Shown: positions 36,981 to 47,509 of the stretch, one piece after another
How positions within the stretch are numbered: position 1 is the stretch's first letter
Layout: the number at the start of each line of letters is the position of its first letter
Assembly: GCA_963513935.1 (NCBI GenBank)
Contig: OY740769.1
Location: 109,905,762-109,969,761, forward strand
DNA: 64,000 bases
Source of the DNA: Aphrophora alni
Taxonomy: Eukaryota > Arthropoda > Insecta > Hemiptera > Aphrophoridae
Direction of reading: 5' to 3'
Program-made: the position numbers and the translations under genes
The notes under the pieces: model-generated
The model's database searches: none
What the model was told of the DNA's origin: nothing
Seen by the model: the letters and a program-made list of their open reading frames with translations, nothing else

Positions 36981-38586
36981 ACATTAAATTACAAAAATAA
37001 ATAAAAATAATAAAAAAACTCCTGAAGCCAATTAGGTCAGATCATGCTCAGCGTCGTTATTTTTAAATTCCTCTTCTCCCATACGAAGAGAAATTTAAAC
37101 TATTCACGGCTCTTAACAATTTCCGTGAGAAAAAAGAATTTTGAAGGGTCTAAACAAATAATACATTTTGAAAATAAACAAAGAAGCAGTATGAAACGTT
37201 GGGGAGTCAAAATGGTTTTACTGCGCAAGGCAGGGCATGTAATATTTGACTTAAGGTCTTATGTATGTGTATCTTTAATCATGTGCCCCAAAAAGGAATT
37301 TAAATTAATCAAAAAGTGTAAAAAAAAAATTTCATCAAAATATTTAAGTGTTTAAAAAAAAATGTACAAAAGAAAGAAGTGTAAAAAAAAAAAAGGTGTA
37401 GCAAAAGAGTGTGGCAAAAGAGATGGTACCAAGATGAATGTATATAAAAGGTGACCCATGATGTGAGAAAACCCAACTCCGGTTTTCTCAACCCTAACAA
37501 AAAAAACTAAATTAGGAAACAAACATGTTGACCTGCTAATAAAAAAGACAAACAACCGAATAATTTAAAGAATAGACAAACAGGCCAACCATGTTGTCCT
37601 ACAAAAACTGGGCCCCTGTAATTTGGAAAAGAAAAAAAAATTTCGCACACAATGATATATTTTTTAAAAAAAAAAGGTGTTCAACATTTCAATTTACTAT
37701 TAAACAAATGCCACCATCTGCATCAACCAGTCCACCGCCATCTTGCCTATTACTCAACATGATAAAAATTTAAAAAAAAATAAATAAAAATAATTTTCTT
37801 TCAAGATGACCAAAAAAAATTCAAAAGCAAGCTCCGTGTTCTTTAACGGGTCCACTAATCGCAGCAAATCCACTGCCATTTTAACTGTTGCTGATAATAA
37901 TAGATAAAAAAAATAAACCAAGTAATTTAAAAAAAATTTCTTTTAAGATGATGCAAAAAATGAAAGAGCCAGAGAAAGACTCAAGAATTATATGTAGTGT
38001 AGATGTTGTGTATATGTGTGTGTGTAAGTATGAATTAATACAGACAAGCGAAAGAAAACTCGAGAAAATTTTTTGAAGGAGATTTTGAATTTTTTTTTTG
38101 TTTTTTTTTGTTTTTAACTATTTTTGGATTTTATTATTTATTTAAATTTTTTTGGATTCCCGAATGAGCCCGCTGTCTGGATCAAATTCAGTGAATGACT
38201 AGTGTGCAGTGTATGTAAATATATATATATAAAAAAAAATATTTAAGCAGACAAAATAATAATAAAAAAAAAATTTATCGAAATTGGTTTAGAAGTTTTT
38301 GTGTAAGTGTTTATAAAAATAAATAAATAATAAAAAAAAGACTATAGATTTATAGAGATTTAAATATTTAAACTAAATAAAAAAAAATTTCATCAGCAAC
38401 AGTTGTGCAGTATTTGAAAAAGCTGCAAAACATAAAAATGAGCCTTGTTTAACAAAGATAATTTTGAATTTAAATTTAGATAGTTCCAATGCAAAATTTT
38501 GAAAATTAACTACGGTTCCAGAATTTAAAATTAACCAAGCTCTGTAATTTAGAAAAAAAAAAAAAACAAGCTAGAATTTAATAAAA

Positions 38587-38602
38587 CCACGCTCTGCTAC
38601 CA
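38587..38602 (-). other. Primer-binding site, tRNA-iMet type
   Basis: TGGTAGCAGAGCGTGG on the minus strand, 6 nt inside the 5' LTR. TGGTAGCAGAG is complementary to the conserved 3' end of eukaryotic initiator tRNA-Met. Confidence 0.82.
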
Positions 38603-38608
38603 GAAACA

Positions 38609-40559
38609 TGTTACCAGGGGACTTAAATTTAACAAAGGCGGAACCAAAATGGTAACAATGTTTAGAAATAAAAAAAATTAAAAAAGACAAAACAAATTTA
38701 GTGATTAACAAGGTCATAAATTGTAAAAGTTATAAGCCCTTAATTGTAACATATAATAATTTAGATAAAAAAAAAATTAATCAACAGATTCTAAACATTT
38801 ATCCCCCCCTTTTAGTTTATATATATATGTTTATAGTTACAAAAATTTAACAATAAAAAAAGACAATGAGCACAGCTTAATAATTCACAGAATTATAATT
38901 AATCAAAAAAAAAGGATTATACGCCCTTAAAGTAAAAGTATAATAATTTAAAAAAAAATTAATCAAGATTTTCAAAAAAAAACTTATCCCCCCCCTTTTA
39001 GTTTAGTTTATAAGATGATAGTTTCCTTTTAAACAGTAACAGAAATTAACAAAATATAAAAGAGCTTGATATTTTAAGTTCAAGAAAGATCATATCTATA
39101 GTTAACATGTTTATCACTAAACTAAAGTAACATAATATAATTGGTTTGAAAATTTCTTAAAAAAAAAGAAACTGTATTGGCCAATAAATTTATATTTAAA
39201 TAAAAAAAAAGGAAAATTAATTTAGAATTTTGAAATTTTGTTAATTGACGTCAATTATTTTAATTTAGAAACTAACCTCTTGGAGGTTGTTAGGACCGAA
39301 AATTGCATGCAGGCTCCACCCAATAAATTGTTATATAATTTATAAATAATTACAAAAGTCTACATCTAGAAAATAGTTTGAAGGAACACATATTTGCGGA
39401 AGTAAATTTAGGCACATAAATCATATGAGTTAGATAAAGTTCAGTAAAGTCAGCTGTAAAAAAAGGACATCACTTTTATGCACTTGAAAATCTGAAGTTA
39501 TGTGATGCAAAAACGTGTTTTGCCAACAGGACGAAACTTGCTAGGATGATTCGCTGGTTTGCGCAATATGAGACAAGAATTTCTCTATTTCTCCTACCAG
39601 CATATTGGCTGTGGCAAACAAAAAACACGTTTCTTTTAGCGTCTGTGCAAGATCAGACATGTTGTAGCATTAATGTTCTTTATTGAAGAAAATATCTGGT
39701 TATTTGTCAAAATTAAAGTAAATTAATTGCATCACAGAAATTCGTTAAGATAGTAATTAAAAGCTTCTTAGATGATTATAAATTTATTTATATATATAGT
39801 TTTGTTTTAAAAGAAAGCTTGTATAAGACTTGTAAGATTCTTCAAAAGTCTATAAAACGAAATTTTCTGATTTAGAAGAAATTTCTCTAATTGTTTTATA
39901 TTTGACATGTTCAATAGGATATTCTGATCATTTAATGTTCAACATTAGTCTGCACTTATTTCACAAAATTGTTCAAAACTTAAAATGTGCCTTTACAAGG
40001 TTTTGTAAATGATGTTTTAAGAAAAGAAAATTTTTATAATCATTTAGTTTCAAAAGAAAATAGAATATTAAATAAAACATGAAATACATATTTTAAAGAA
40101 TACATGATAATTAACAAATTATTTTAAAAATTAACAAAATATATAATATGACAAAATCTGTAAGGTTGAAGTACCTGGTTAATCCTGTCGCAGTTCACGT
40201 GAGCATGTACCGAGAAAAATGATGGTTATTTTAACATTTTGAACTAGGTTATTTAAACTAAAACGCACGAACTGTAATTAACATGATGTTGTATGAGACT
40301 TGTAAGGTTAGAGAAGAAAAAAAACTTTTGTTAGATGAGTGATGCAGAATGTAGACCATGTTGTTATCACATCTAGACTGTGGACCGGGTATTAGAGAAG
40401 CTCTTGACCGGCGAATGGACTTTGTGTTCAGGTATCAGACGATGCTTGGTTTTGGAGCGGGCCGCCAGGTGCCAGCATCTGTCAAGGGACGGAAATTGGA
40501 TGTGGAAGAGTTAATGAAGTTATATTGCGGAAGTGTTTTTTTTGAATTTAAATGCTACA
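38609..40559 (-). repeat. 5' LTR
   Basis: Upstream LTR in the element orientation, collinear with the copy at 34475-36425. Confidence 0.92.
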
Positions 40560-40616
40560 ATACTGTAAATGATATAAACAAAGTAAAAGTTAAATATCGG
40601 ATTGAACAAAAGTTTA

Positions 40617-40633
40617 CTTTCACAGTGGTCCGG
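40617..40633 (-). promoter_or_regulatory. Conserved upstream motif originally belonging to CP-f
   Basis: CCGGACCACTGTGAAAG on the minus strand. Removing the LTR element and one copy of the ATAC duplication puts it 54 bp from the CP-f TATA box, the spacing seen in other copies; it is now separated by 6143 bp. Confidence 0.6.
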
Positions 40634-41248
40634 TACTTTCAAACTGTATCGTAAACAGTAAATAAATACCAGTTTGGCAAGTAACCTTATGAATGTTTGG
40701 CTGGACATTTAAAAAAACTAGTAATAAACAAAGAATTATATGTCTCGAGAACTAGCTTGTTTCTTTGACGTAATAAGTCAAGAATTTCAGTCTAAGATAT
40801 TGTAGTTCATCTTGTTCCATGACCTCAACATTGATGCCAGTATATGCAGATTGTCAAAGTTAATTCCGGTTTTATTACAGCTATTTATTATTACTGATTT
40901 TTTTCTATGTGTATTAGCAATACTTTTCTTGTATAATTATCATGATTCAGAGATACCAGTTTAATTTATAAATGTTTGACTAGATTTTAATTAAAAAATA
41001 AAATAAAACTAATCAGACTACTGGTGCGTTTACATGATTGGACGGGAATTTCTGGTTTAATAATTTGTAGTTCAGGTGCAGCTTCTTCCACGACCTCGAC
41101 ATTGATGTCAGTTTGTTCAGATTAACACACTAAAATTCTGGCTCTCAGTGCTATTTATTTTTTGTAAACCTAACTCCCTTAACCTTTAAAATAGCAAAAA
41201 GTATTTACATTTTTACTAAATTTCAAAAAATTGTAGAACAATTAGATC

Positions 41249-41276
41249 GTGTGCGCGTGCGCGCGCGCACGCACAT

Positions 41277-41344
<68 letters not shown>

Positions 41345-41346
41345 TA
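41249..41346. repeat. Alternating (GT/GC)n-(CA)n-(TA)n tract
   Basis: About 100 bp of almost uninterrupted alternating purine-pyrimidine, from GTGTGCGCGTGCGCGC through ACACAC to a long TA run. Such tracts can adopt Z-DNA or cruciform structure. Confidence 0.9.
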
Positions 41347-41660
41347 ATTTTATTTTATTTTTTATGTGATCAGAGCTCATTTGACGATCTCAAGCCACAA
41401 CTTTATCGTGAGGGCAGCTATGGTTTCAAACAAAATCCAGTAATAATTATACGTAACATTCAAATTATACAAATTGTTTAAAAAATACAGATTTACATAT
41501 TTTAATAAAATTAAGTTTAATACAATAATAAATTAATAAAATGATTTTAAACATTTTCAGTATTTTAAAACTTAGGAGTATAAATTTATAAATCCGTACA
41601 AGCATACGACAAATACAAACTCAGCGTTCAAAAATTCATACTTTAAAATTAAATTAAAAT

Positions 41661-42450
41661 TAAAACCCTGAAAACAATTTTCCATCATTATGCGTCAATC
41701 TGTGTTCCTTCAGTTCCAACTCTTATGCGATGTTATCCATAGTCTAATCATTCCGTAATTATCCCAAACCAGACCACAAAATGTTCAGTCATTCTAAATG
41801 TCCGTTCATAGACTGGCAGAAATTAAGATAGACAGTCATCATCATTCAAAAAATGTTCTAATTGTATTCTTAAGCGCTCAAAATTTTAGTTATACGTATT
41901 TTTAAAGTAAAAATTATTATATTTAAATGATTATAAAAAAGGGGTAAAAAACAGTGTAATAATTCATGCCTTAGGTGGTTTTAGGATAACGACTATTACA
42001 TATGTAGCTTTCAAATATGGTTTAAATTTAAAAAGACAATAGTGTTTTCTCAGAACTGAACTTGTCATAGAGTTGGGTTTATTTATATATAAACTCAACG
42101 TCAACGCCCTTTATATTCATATTGGTATATTACGTTTGATGAGATTCGTAACTATTTTTTTCTAAAAGTTGTATGCGTGTAAATATTATTTGGAATTGAT
42201 ACTTAAACATTCTTACCTTACTCACATTTCTTAACGTAATATATTTAATTTGTTTCAATATATATTGCGTGCATTCACAGTTCGCATGTATTTTAACATG
42301 AAATGAATTGTGGCCTAATTAAACTTTTATGAATACCAATTAGCTTATCCACATTTGTACAATAATCTCTTGTATTATAATGTATGCATCGTCAGTTTGA
42401 ATTTACTTTTAGTATGTGTAATGTAGTAACTTCAATATCTCTTTAACGTA
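41661..42450. other. Non-coding spacer
   Basis: No gene or repeat recognised. Confidence 0.35.
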
Positions 42451-42464
42451 AATAAAATATTATA

Positions 42465-42825
42465 TATATTGAAGGATTAGGTGACCTTACTCGACCAAGT
42501 GGGGCTATCATTTCCCCAGCGACTCAGGAGAAAAATATGAAAAGAGATATGATTAATAAGTTTGTGATTGACGTCACCGTAACTCAACGTGCTGATAAAA
42601 TGGAGTATGCTCTCCGTGGTGACTATCGGTTTGGGAAGTCCTTAGCTTCGTCCACAACACAGAGATAATGAACCTAATAGAGAAAGGTCAAACAGGCCAC
42701 CCAGGAGGAATGAGTGTCCTTATAGTATGGCACACCTGCATGGACATCGCGCGTGGATCGTTTCACAAAACCCAAAAAAGGGCCGTCCATATTAAACAAA
42801 TAATAATAATAATAAATAAATAAAT
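42465..42825 (+). mobile_element. Possible SINE or LINE tail ending in (TAA)n
   Basis: A ~330-bp island of higher GC (from GGATTAGGTGACCTTACTCG) ends with AATAATAATAATAAATAAATAAATC. The composition break and tail suggest a retroposed element. No tRNA-type A/B boxes or RT motif could be confirmed. Confidence 0.35.
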
Positions 42826-43968
42826 CATTAACATAATCTCAAATAAATAACCTTACAATAGTTTAATCTCACCCTTCAAATAACTGCCAGTTCTAAAAAA
42901 ATGAGCTATCAATATAACAGGTTAATGACAAAACATACTAACATAAACACTCACTTGAACAGAAAACAATTGAATGACATACATACATACATATATATGT
43001 GTCTGTGTATATATAATCGAAGTATTTATACTTCTGTACTAGTATTACCTTGCAGAATACTTCCTTTATTCGCATTAAAAAAAAATCATTTACATCATTT
43101 ATTTAATACTGAACAAAAATTAAAATTTGTATCATATGCTTTGTCAACTATTTAAAATTAATTAGTAAAAAAATGTTGTATAAAATCGATGGCATCTCTA
43201 CAAAAAAAGGTAATATAAATTTCGAAAAGAGCCCCACCCCCCAATTAGGTAAAAAAAGCTGAAAGTTTGTGACACCGCTTTTCAAAATATGATATAAAAT
43301 AATTACAGTACATAAGACAGAATTTGCATAACACACCAAAAACGTTCACTGTGCAAATGATAATTGGTTGACGCTAATTCTTGAAACCTTGGAAAATTAT
43401 ATGGCGACGAGTAGTCTTAACTTGGACCAGTAAATCTGTTAAGAAAAACTAAAAATTGCCACTTACCCGATATACAAAACAATTAGTTACACAGAATAGA
43501 CTTTTCTAAAACCTTATGAGTGTGTAATAATTTTTTAATTACGTTTTACTAACAAATCAAAACTAAATTAAATGCAAAATTAGGAAGCTAAAGTTTTAAT
43601 AACTATTCAACAAAGAGGGGAATACGGGTCAGAACGGCCTCAGAAGAGATAATAATCTATTAGTAGCATGCGGTGCAGTAATGTGTGTTGCTCGTTAAAG
43701 GGTGGAGGGGTTTCTATAGAAGAGAGCACAAGATGTAAGAGGGGCACAATATACGTCGCAGTGCATATTACCTCATCCTTCATTACTCTAGATAGAAGAC
43801 TATAACATATATTTATTTTTCAGTCTTAAACGCTATTTAAGACATTTATTTCAAACAATTAATTATTATGTCTTGTATCGTAACAGAACGTTTTACAGTG
43901 AAGGATTAAGTTAGTTGAGAAACCAACCGAATCTAATGAATAATGTATATTCATATATTTTCGGTTAT
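42826..43968. other. Non-coding spacer before Penelope-like element
   Basis: No gene seen. A purine-rich, GC-richer patch lies at about 43610-43760 and is unrecognised. Confidence 0.35.
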
Positions 43969-44107
43969 TTACTAGGATTCAATGTTCATTGTTTGGTGTC
44001 CAAGTCACTTAGTATAATATAATAAGTAATAAATTATTTTATATTACCTTATAGATCCGTCATGTGACTTTTATTATGTCTTTATTATAAAGACGCGTTT
44101 CGGAGCC

Positions 44108-44761
44108 ATGGGGTCGCCATTGTCTGGTTTGCTGGCTGATATTTATCTCAATAACTTTGAAAACAAATATTTATTATCTAAATCTAACAAATATAATAAG
44201 GAAATAATTTTTTACGCAAGATATGTTGATGACACCTTCATTATGTTCAATGGCACCTTAAGACAAGCAAATAACCTTAAAAAATATTTGAACACCATCA
44301 ACCAAAAGATACAATTTACAATGGAAACTGAAGTAGACAACAAAATTAATTTCCTAGACGTTACTGTAACAAAAAACAACGATAAATGCAAATACAAAGT
44401 ATTCAGGAAAATAACTACATCAGATGTAACTATCCATTCACAGTCATACCATCCATTTACACAAAAAATGGCAGCCTACAACAGTTTTATACACCGTCTT
44501 ATATCCATACCACTCGATGAAACGGATTTCAAAGAAGAATTAAATGTCATTAAATATATCGCACAGGCAAATGGATATAAAAGCCAAATAGTTGACAAAT
44601 TATTGGTAAGACATAAGAAGGCAAAATTGACGAAAAAATATAACATCTTACAGAATAAAGTAGACAAAAAGAAATATGTTGCTACCGATTATACCGAAAT
44701 AATGCCCTCCATCCTAAAAAATGCTCTCCAAAAGCATAACATCATTATCACACAGAACTAA
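44108..44761 (+). pseudogene. Penelope-like reverse transcriptase, C-terminal part
   Basis: 217 codons from MGSPLSGLLADIYL (RT motif 4 region) through FYARYVDDTFIM (motif C, with the catalytic YVDD near residues 38-41), then FLDVTV and the thumb/linker. The N-terminal half of the RT, with the motif A aspartate, is absent, so it cannot be active. The frame ends in TAA at 44759-44761, and the homologous protein continues in another frame through a one-base shift, so this and the next ORF were one polyprotein. The ATG is the motif methionine, not a true initiation site. Confidence 0.88.
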
Positions 44762-45155
44762 TAATAATATACAAAAAATTTTGCGTAAAAAACAGAAAAT
44801 TCCTACAGAGAAGAAGTCAGGCATATACAAAATAACGTGTGATGACTGCGATAGTTTTTACATCGGACAGACAGGCAGATCGTTCATAGAAAGATACAAA
44901 GAACACTTGCCCAATAATAACGTGTATAATATTAGATCAAACTTTTCACAACACATTATTGACAACAACCATTCGTATACCAACTTCGAAACCAACCTGA
45001 CACCGCTTCATATTATTAAAAAAGGACCAAAGATGAATGCCATCGAGGAGTATGAAATTTACAAGTCATTCAAACAAGCACCAAATGATATCCTCAATGA
45101 AAAACTGTCCTTCCAATCAAATGCATTATATGAGACAGCATTGAGTTACAGATAA
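44762..45155 (+). pseudogene. GIY-YIG endonuclease domain of the Penelope-like element
   Basis: Same element, next frame (its open frame extends back to 44721). It reads SGIYKITCDDCDSFYIGQTGRSFIERYKEH: the GIY and YIG motifs with the Cys-x2-Cys insertion and the Arg and His of the active region, characteristic of canonical Penelope endonucleases. It runs to a TAA at 45153. The domain itself is intact, but it is separated from its RT by the frameshift and the element lacks its 5' half. Confidence 0.9.
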
Positions 45156-45462
45156 ACTGATAATATCAGCCATTAATCAGATAACCTTGGCCTCACCGTA
45201 ATATCAGTAGTTCGCGAAACATGAAACAGTGCGCATGGGGAAAAAAATAGTAAAATCAACGTTTATGTGTATTTATTAAATTGTGTATGTAGTGTCAATG
45301 TTTATATGATATTAATGTTTTAACGACCTCTACGGAGTGATATTTGAAGATGGAGATACGTCTCCGAAACGCGTCTTTATAATAAAGACATAATAAAAGT
45401 CACATGACGGATCTATAAGGTAATATAAAATAATTTATTAGTTATTATATTACTAGGATTCA

Positions 45463-45695
45463 CTAAGAATAGATGTATTTTTCACCAGAGTGTTGACTTA
45501 TTAGCTGGACCAATTTGGGTTTTGACTTTACTGTATTCATTGATAATCAATGTGTTAGGGGAAGTAGTTGAAGTAGCCTTCAAATTCCTTTTATTGTTGA
45601 GCTTTGTGTGACATTTAATTAACTTTAAAATTAAAAAGTATAACTTTATCACCTACTATTCTTCTATTCTTATATATATTAATATGTATATATTA

Positions 45696-45726
<31 letters not shown>

Positions 45727-45729
45727 TAA

Positions 45730-45771
<42 letters not shown>

Positions 45772-46620
45772 TATGCACAAATATGAAAACAAAACACAAA
45801 TATTATTACTCTGTTAGACAACCCTAACTGTATTTACCCAAAACCGTATACCCTGTGTAATCAATTTCAACATCCATTTCCATTTGAGAAGCAGAGAAGA
45901 GGACTGAACACTAATTATCTTTGATTCTACTCTTATTCGTCGACTTTAGTTAGATTACGCCAATGTGAGAACCCTAATGAAAGTTTTCATAATGATATTT
46001 TAATTGCAGTTCTCTGTTACTCATTCAGTCATATTCTTAACCCTGTGCGTCATTCTATATATTGATATGTTTATAAAATTTGACATATCCAAAGGGTTTT
46101 AAGTCAGATAGATACTACAAATTCACGAGTGTACTACTTTACCTGAGTGCGTGGTACATTAAAAATATTCAGCAAAGATTGTGTAGAGACAAAATTCAAT
46201 AAATTGCTCAATAAAATCCATTATATATTCTTTAATGTGTTTTCATTTTTGGTTTAAAAATAAAAGTCAAATATAAACAGACTGAAGATTTATAAGGTTT
46301 ATTTTAAAAGTTTTGGCAGTCTAGTTTTGAAGGAAAAACAGATTTAAAAATAATAATAAATCCTAACATTACTGTATTGTACCAGGACAGTGATAGCAGT
46401 AGTAGTTGTTTAACAAACTAACTCTGTTTAGTAACCACTGCAATAAGTGCAATTATAATATATTAGATTTAAACTAGTATTAGTACTAAAACTGACAGTA
46501 ACAATAATCTATGGATGGTGTTTTATAGCCTACTTAGAAATAATTCTTGTTGGAAAATGATTTATTAGGTGAATAATAACTAATATCAAAATCAACGTAT
46601 ATTATGGTTAACAACATTTT
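45463..46620. other. Non-coding spacer downstream of CP-g
   Basis: Contains a TA-rich microsatellite complex at 45672-45766 and a patch at 46381-46460 resembling 15025-15110. No gene. Confidence 0.45.
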
Positions 46621-46736
46621 TTTTTATTATGAAATAAATTAACATGATAATCATATAAAATATTAGTAACCTAAAACAGTTACAGAAGTGAATATGTAGG
46701 TATAAATATTCTTAAAAATGGATGCCTAGTTGTTAT

Positions 46737-47351
46737 TTAATAATGAGACCCGTAAGAAGAGCCGCGGTGATATGAAGGTTTCGCGTAATGCTGAGGATGT
46801 TGGTTATGTTCTCTGTGGACGACAGCGTTGAAGCCGTTCTTGTGATCAGCTGTGTAGTGTACCACCCTCTTAGAACCATCGGGTTCCACCAAGCTGTAGC
46901 TACCGTGAACAGAATCTCCGTCTCTTTCTTCTTGTTGGCTCTTGATATCATGAGTGTGTCCATCGTGTACGCTGTATTCGAACTTGTAGTGAGGATGAGG
47001 ATCATAAGGTTCTTCCTTGTAGGACACATGATCATATCCTCCATGGCTGTACCCTCCATGTCCGTACTGACCATAGACAGCACTGATGACGGCTATTACC
47101 ACCAATGTTAATGTCACCTAAACAATTGACATACAGTGATTAATGTTTTGTTTTATTGTACTGAATCCAAATAAATTCCAAGCTTTGTAAACATTCGTAA
47201 AACTTTAAAATTAATGATTTAACAAAATTTTAAATATTAGTAACATTTTGTACATATTAGTTTTAAAACTGATTAATGTTATATAACAAATTATGAAATA
47301 TTAATTATGTCTAATGTTTTCTCTTAAACATTTTCATACCTTGAAAGCCAT
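46737..47351 (-). CDS. RR-2 cuticular protein CP-g (two exons)
   Basis: Exon 1 is 47340-47351 (MAFK), donor GTATGA. Exon 2 is 46737-47117 after TTTAG. The intron is only 222 bp, the shortest in the cluster. The product is 130 residues with a class A signal peptide ([16 protein letters not shown]) and the shared RR-2 core; the tail reads [11 protein letters not shown] (His to Arg). The stop is TAA where the other full copies use TAG. The alternative start at 47117 is the first exon-2 codon (GTG), not an initiation site. Confidence 0.93.
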
Positions 47352-47400
47352 GTTCTTGCAATTTTTCAGAATACTGTTGCATATCACAATATTGGTTACG

Positions 47401-47408
47401 TATTTATA
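47401..47408 (-). promoter_or_regulatory. TATA box of CP-g
   Basis: TATAAATA on the minus strand, 49 bp upstream of the start codon. Confidence 0.8.
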
Positions 47409-47460
47409 CTTTGTATTAAACGACAAGTTAGCTTTAAGTAACTAGTTCAACATATGTTTC

Positions 47461-47477
47461 CTTTCACTCTTTTCCGA
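47461..47477 (-). promoter_or_regulatory. Conserved upstream motif of CP-g
   Basis: TCGGAAAAGAGTGAAAG on the minus strand, 52 bp beyond the TATA box; a diverged copy keeping GGAA and GTGAAAG. Confidence 0.5.
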
Positions 47478-47509
47478 CCCACTCAATCGAATCCTAAACT
47501 GTAGCCATA

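Larger units (their letters stand above)
34475..40559 (-). mobile_element. Non-autonomous LTR retrotransposon (LARD-like)
   Basis: Two 1951-bp direct repeats (34475-36425 and 38609-40559, constant offset 4134 bp, no net indels and no difference where I compared them) begin TG and end CA. They are bounded by a 4-bp ATAC target duplication (34471-34474 and 40560-40563). Read on the minus strand, the right LTR is followed after 6 nt by TGGTAGCAGAGCGTGG, whose first 11 bases match the complement of the initiator tRNA-Met 3' end, a usual primer-binding site. The left LTR is preceded by the polypurine tract GGGGGGGGAGAG. The 2183-bp interior has no gag, protease, RT or integrase. An autonomous relative must have supplied proteins. 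Apparent LTR identity implies very recent insertion. Confidence 0.93.
40560..41660. repeat. Displaced 5' flank of CP-f
   Basis: Before the LTR insertion this stretch continued directly from the CP-f TATA box. It resembles the CP-d/CP-e upstream flank: CTTGTTCCATGACC and ATTGATGCCAGT patches appear near 40810 and again near 41070-41110, so part is internally duplicated. A GT/GC-rich tract near 41249 corresponds to the one near 29345. The LINE relic present upstream of CP-d and CP-e is absent here. Confidence 0.6.
44012..45452 (+). mobile_element. 5'-truncated Penelope-like retroelement with inverted flanking repeats
   Basis: RT fragment and GIY-YIG endonuclease lie between two ~85-95-bp inverted repeats: 44012-44105 and 45361-45452. 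The arms match almost perfectly, with one substitution and a 2-bp gap seen. The left arm abuts the truncated RT frame directly. A direct repeat TTACTAGGATTCA flanks the unit (43969-43981 and 45450-45462) and could be a target duplication. Penelope-like elements are known to carry pseudo-LTRs in direct or inverted orientation and to be 5'-truncated. Confidence 0.88.

Noticed and set aside
37309..38076. Several short ORFs inside the LTR element
   Set aside because: Low-complexity Lys/Phe-rich translations of A/T runs; no gag, protease, RT or integrase motif.
41251..41481. 76-codon ORF beginning RARTHIHTHIYIY
   Set aside because: Translation of the alternating CA/TA microsatellite.
42465..42560. 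tRNA gene or tRNA-derived SINE head
   Set aside because: No convincing A/B box pair or cloverleaf could be drawn by eye.
44108..44110. True start codon for the Penelope RT
   Set aside because: The methionine is the internal MGSPLS residue of RT motif 4 at the truncation joint with the inverted repeat.
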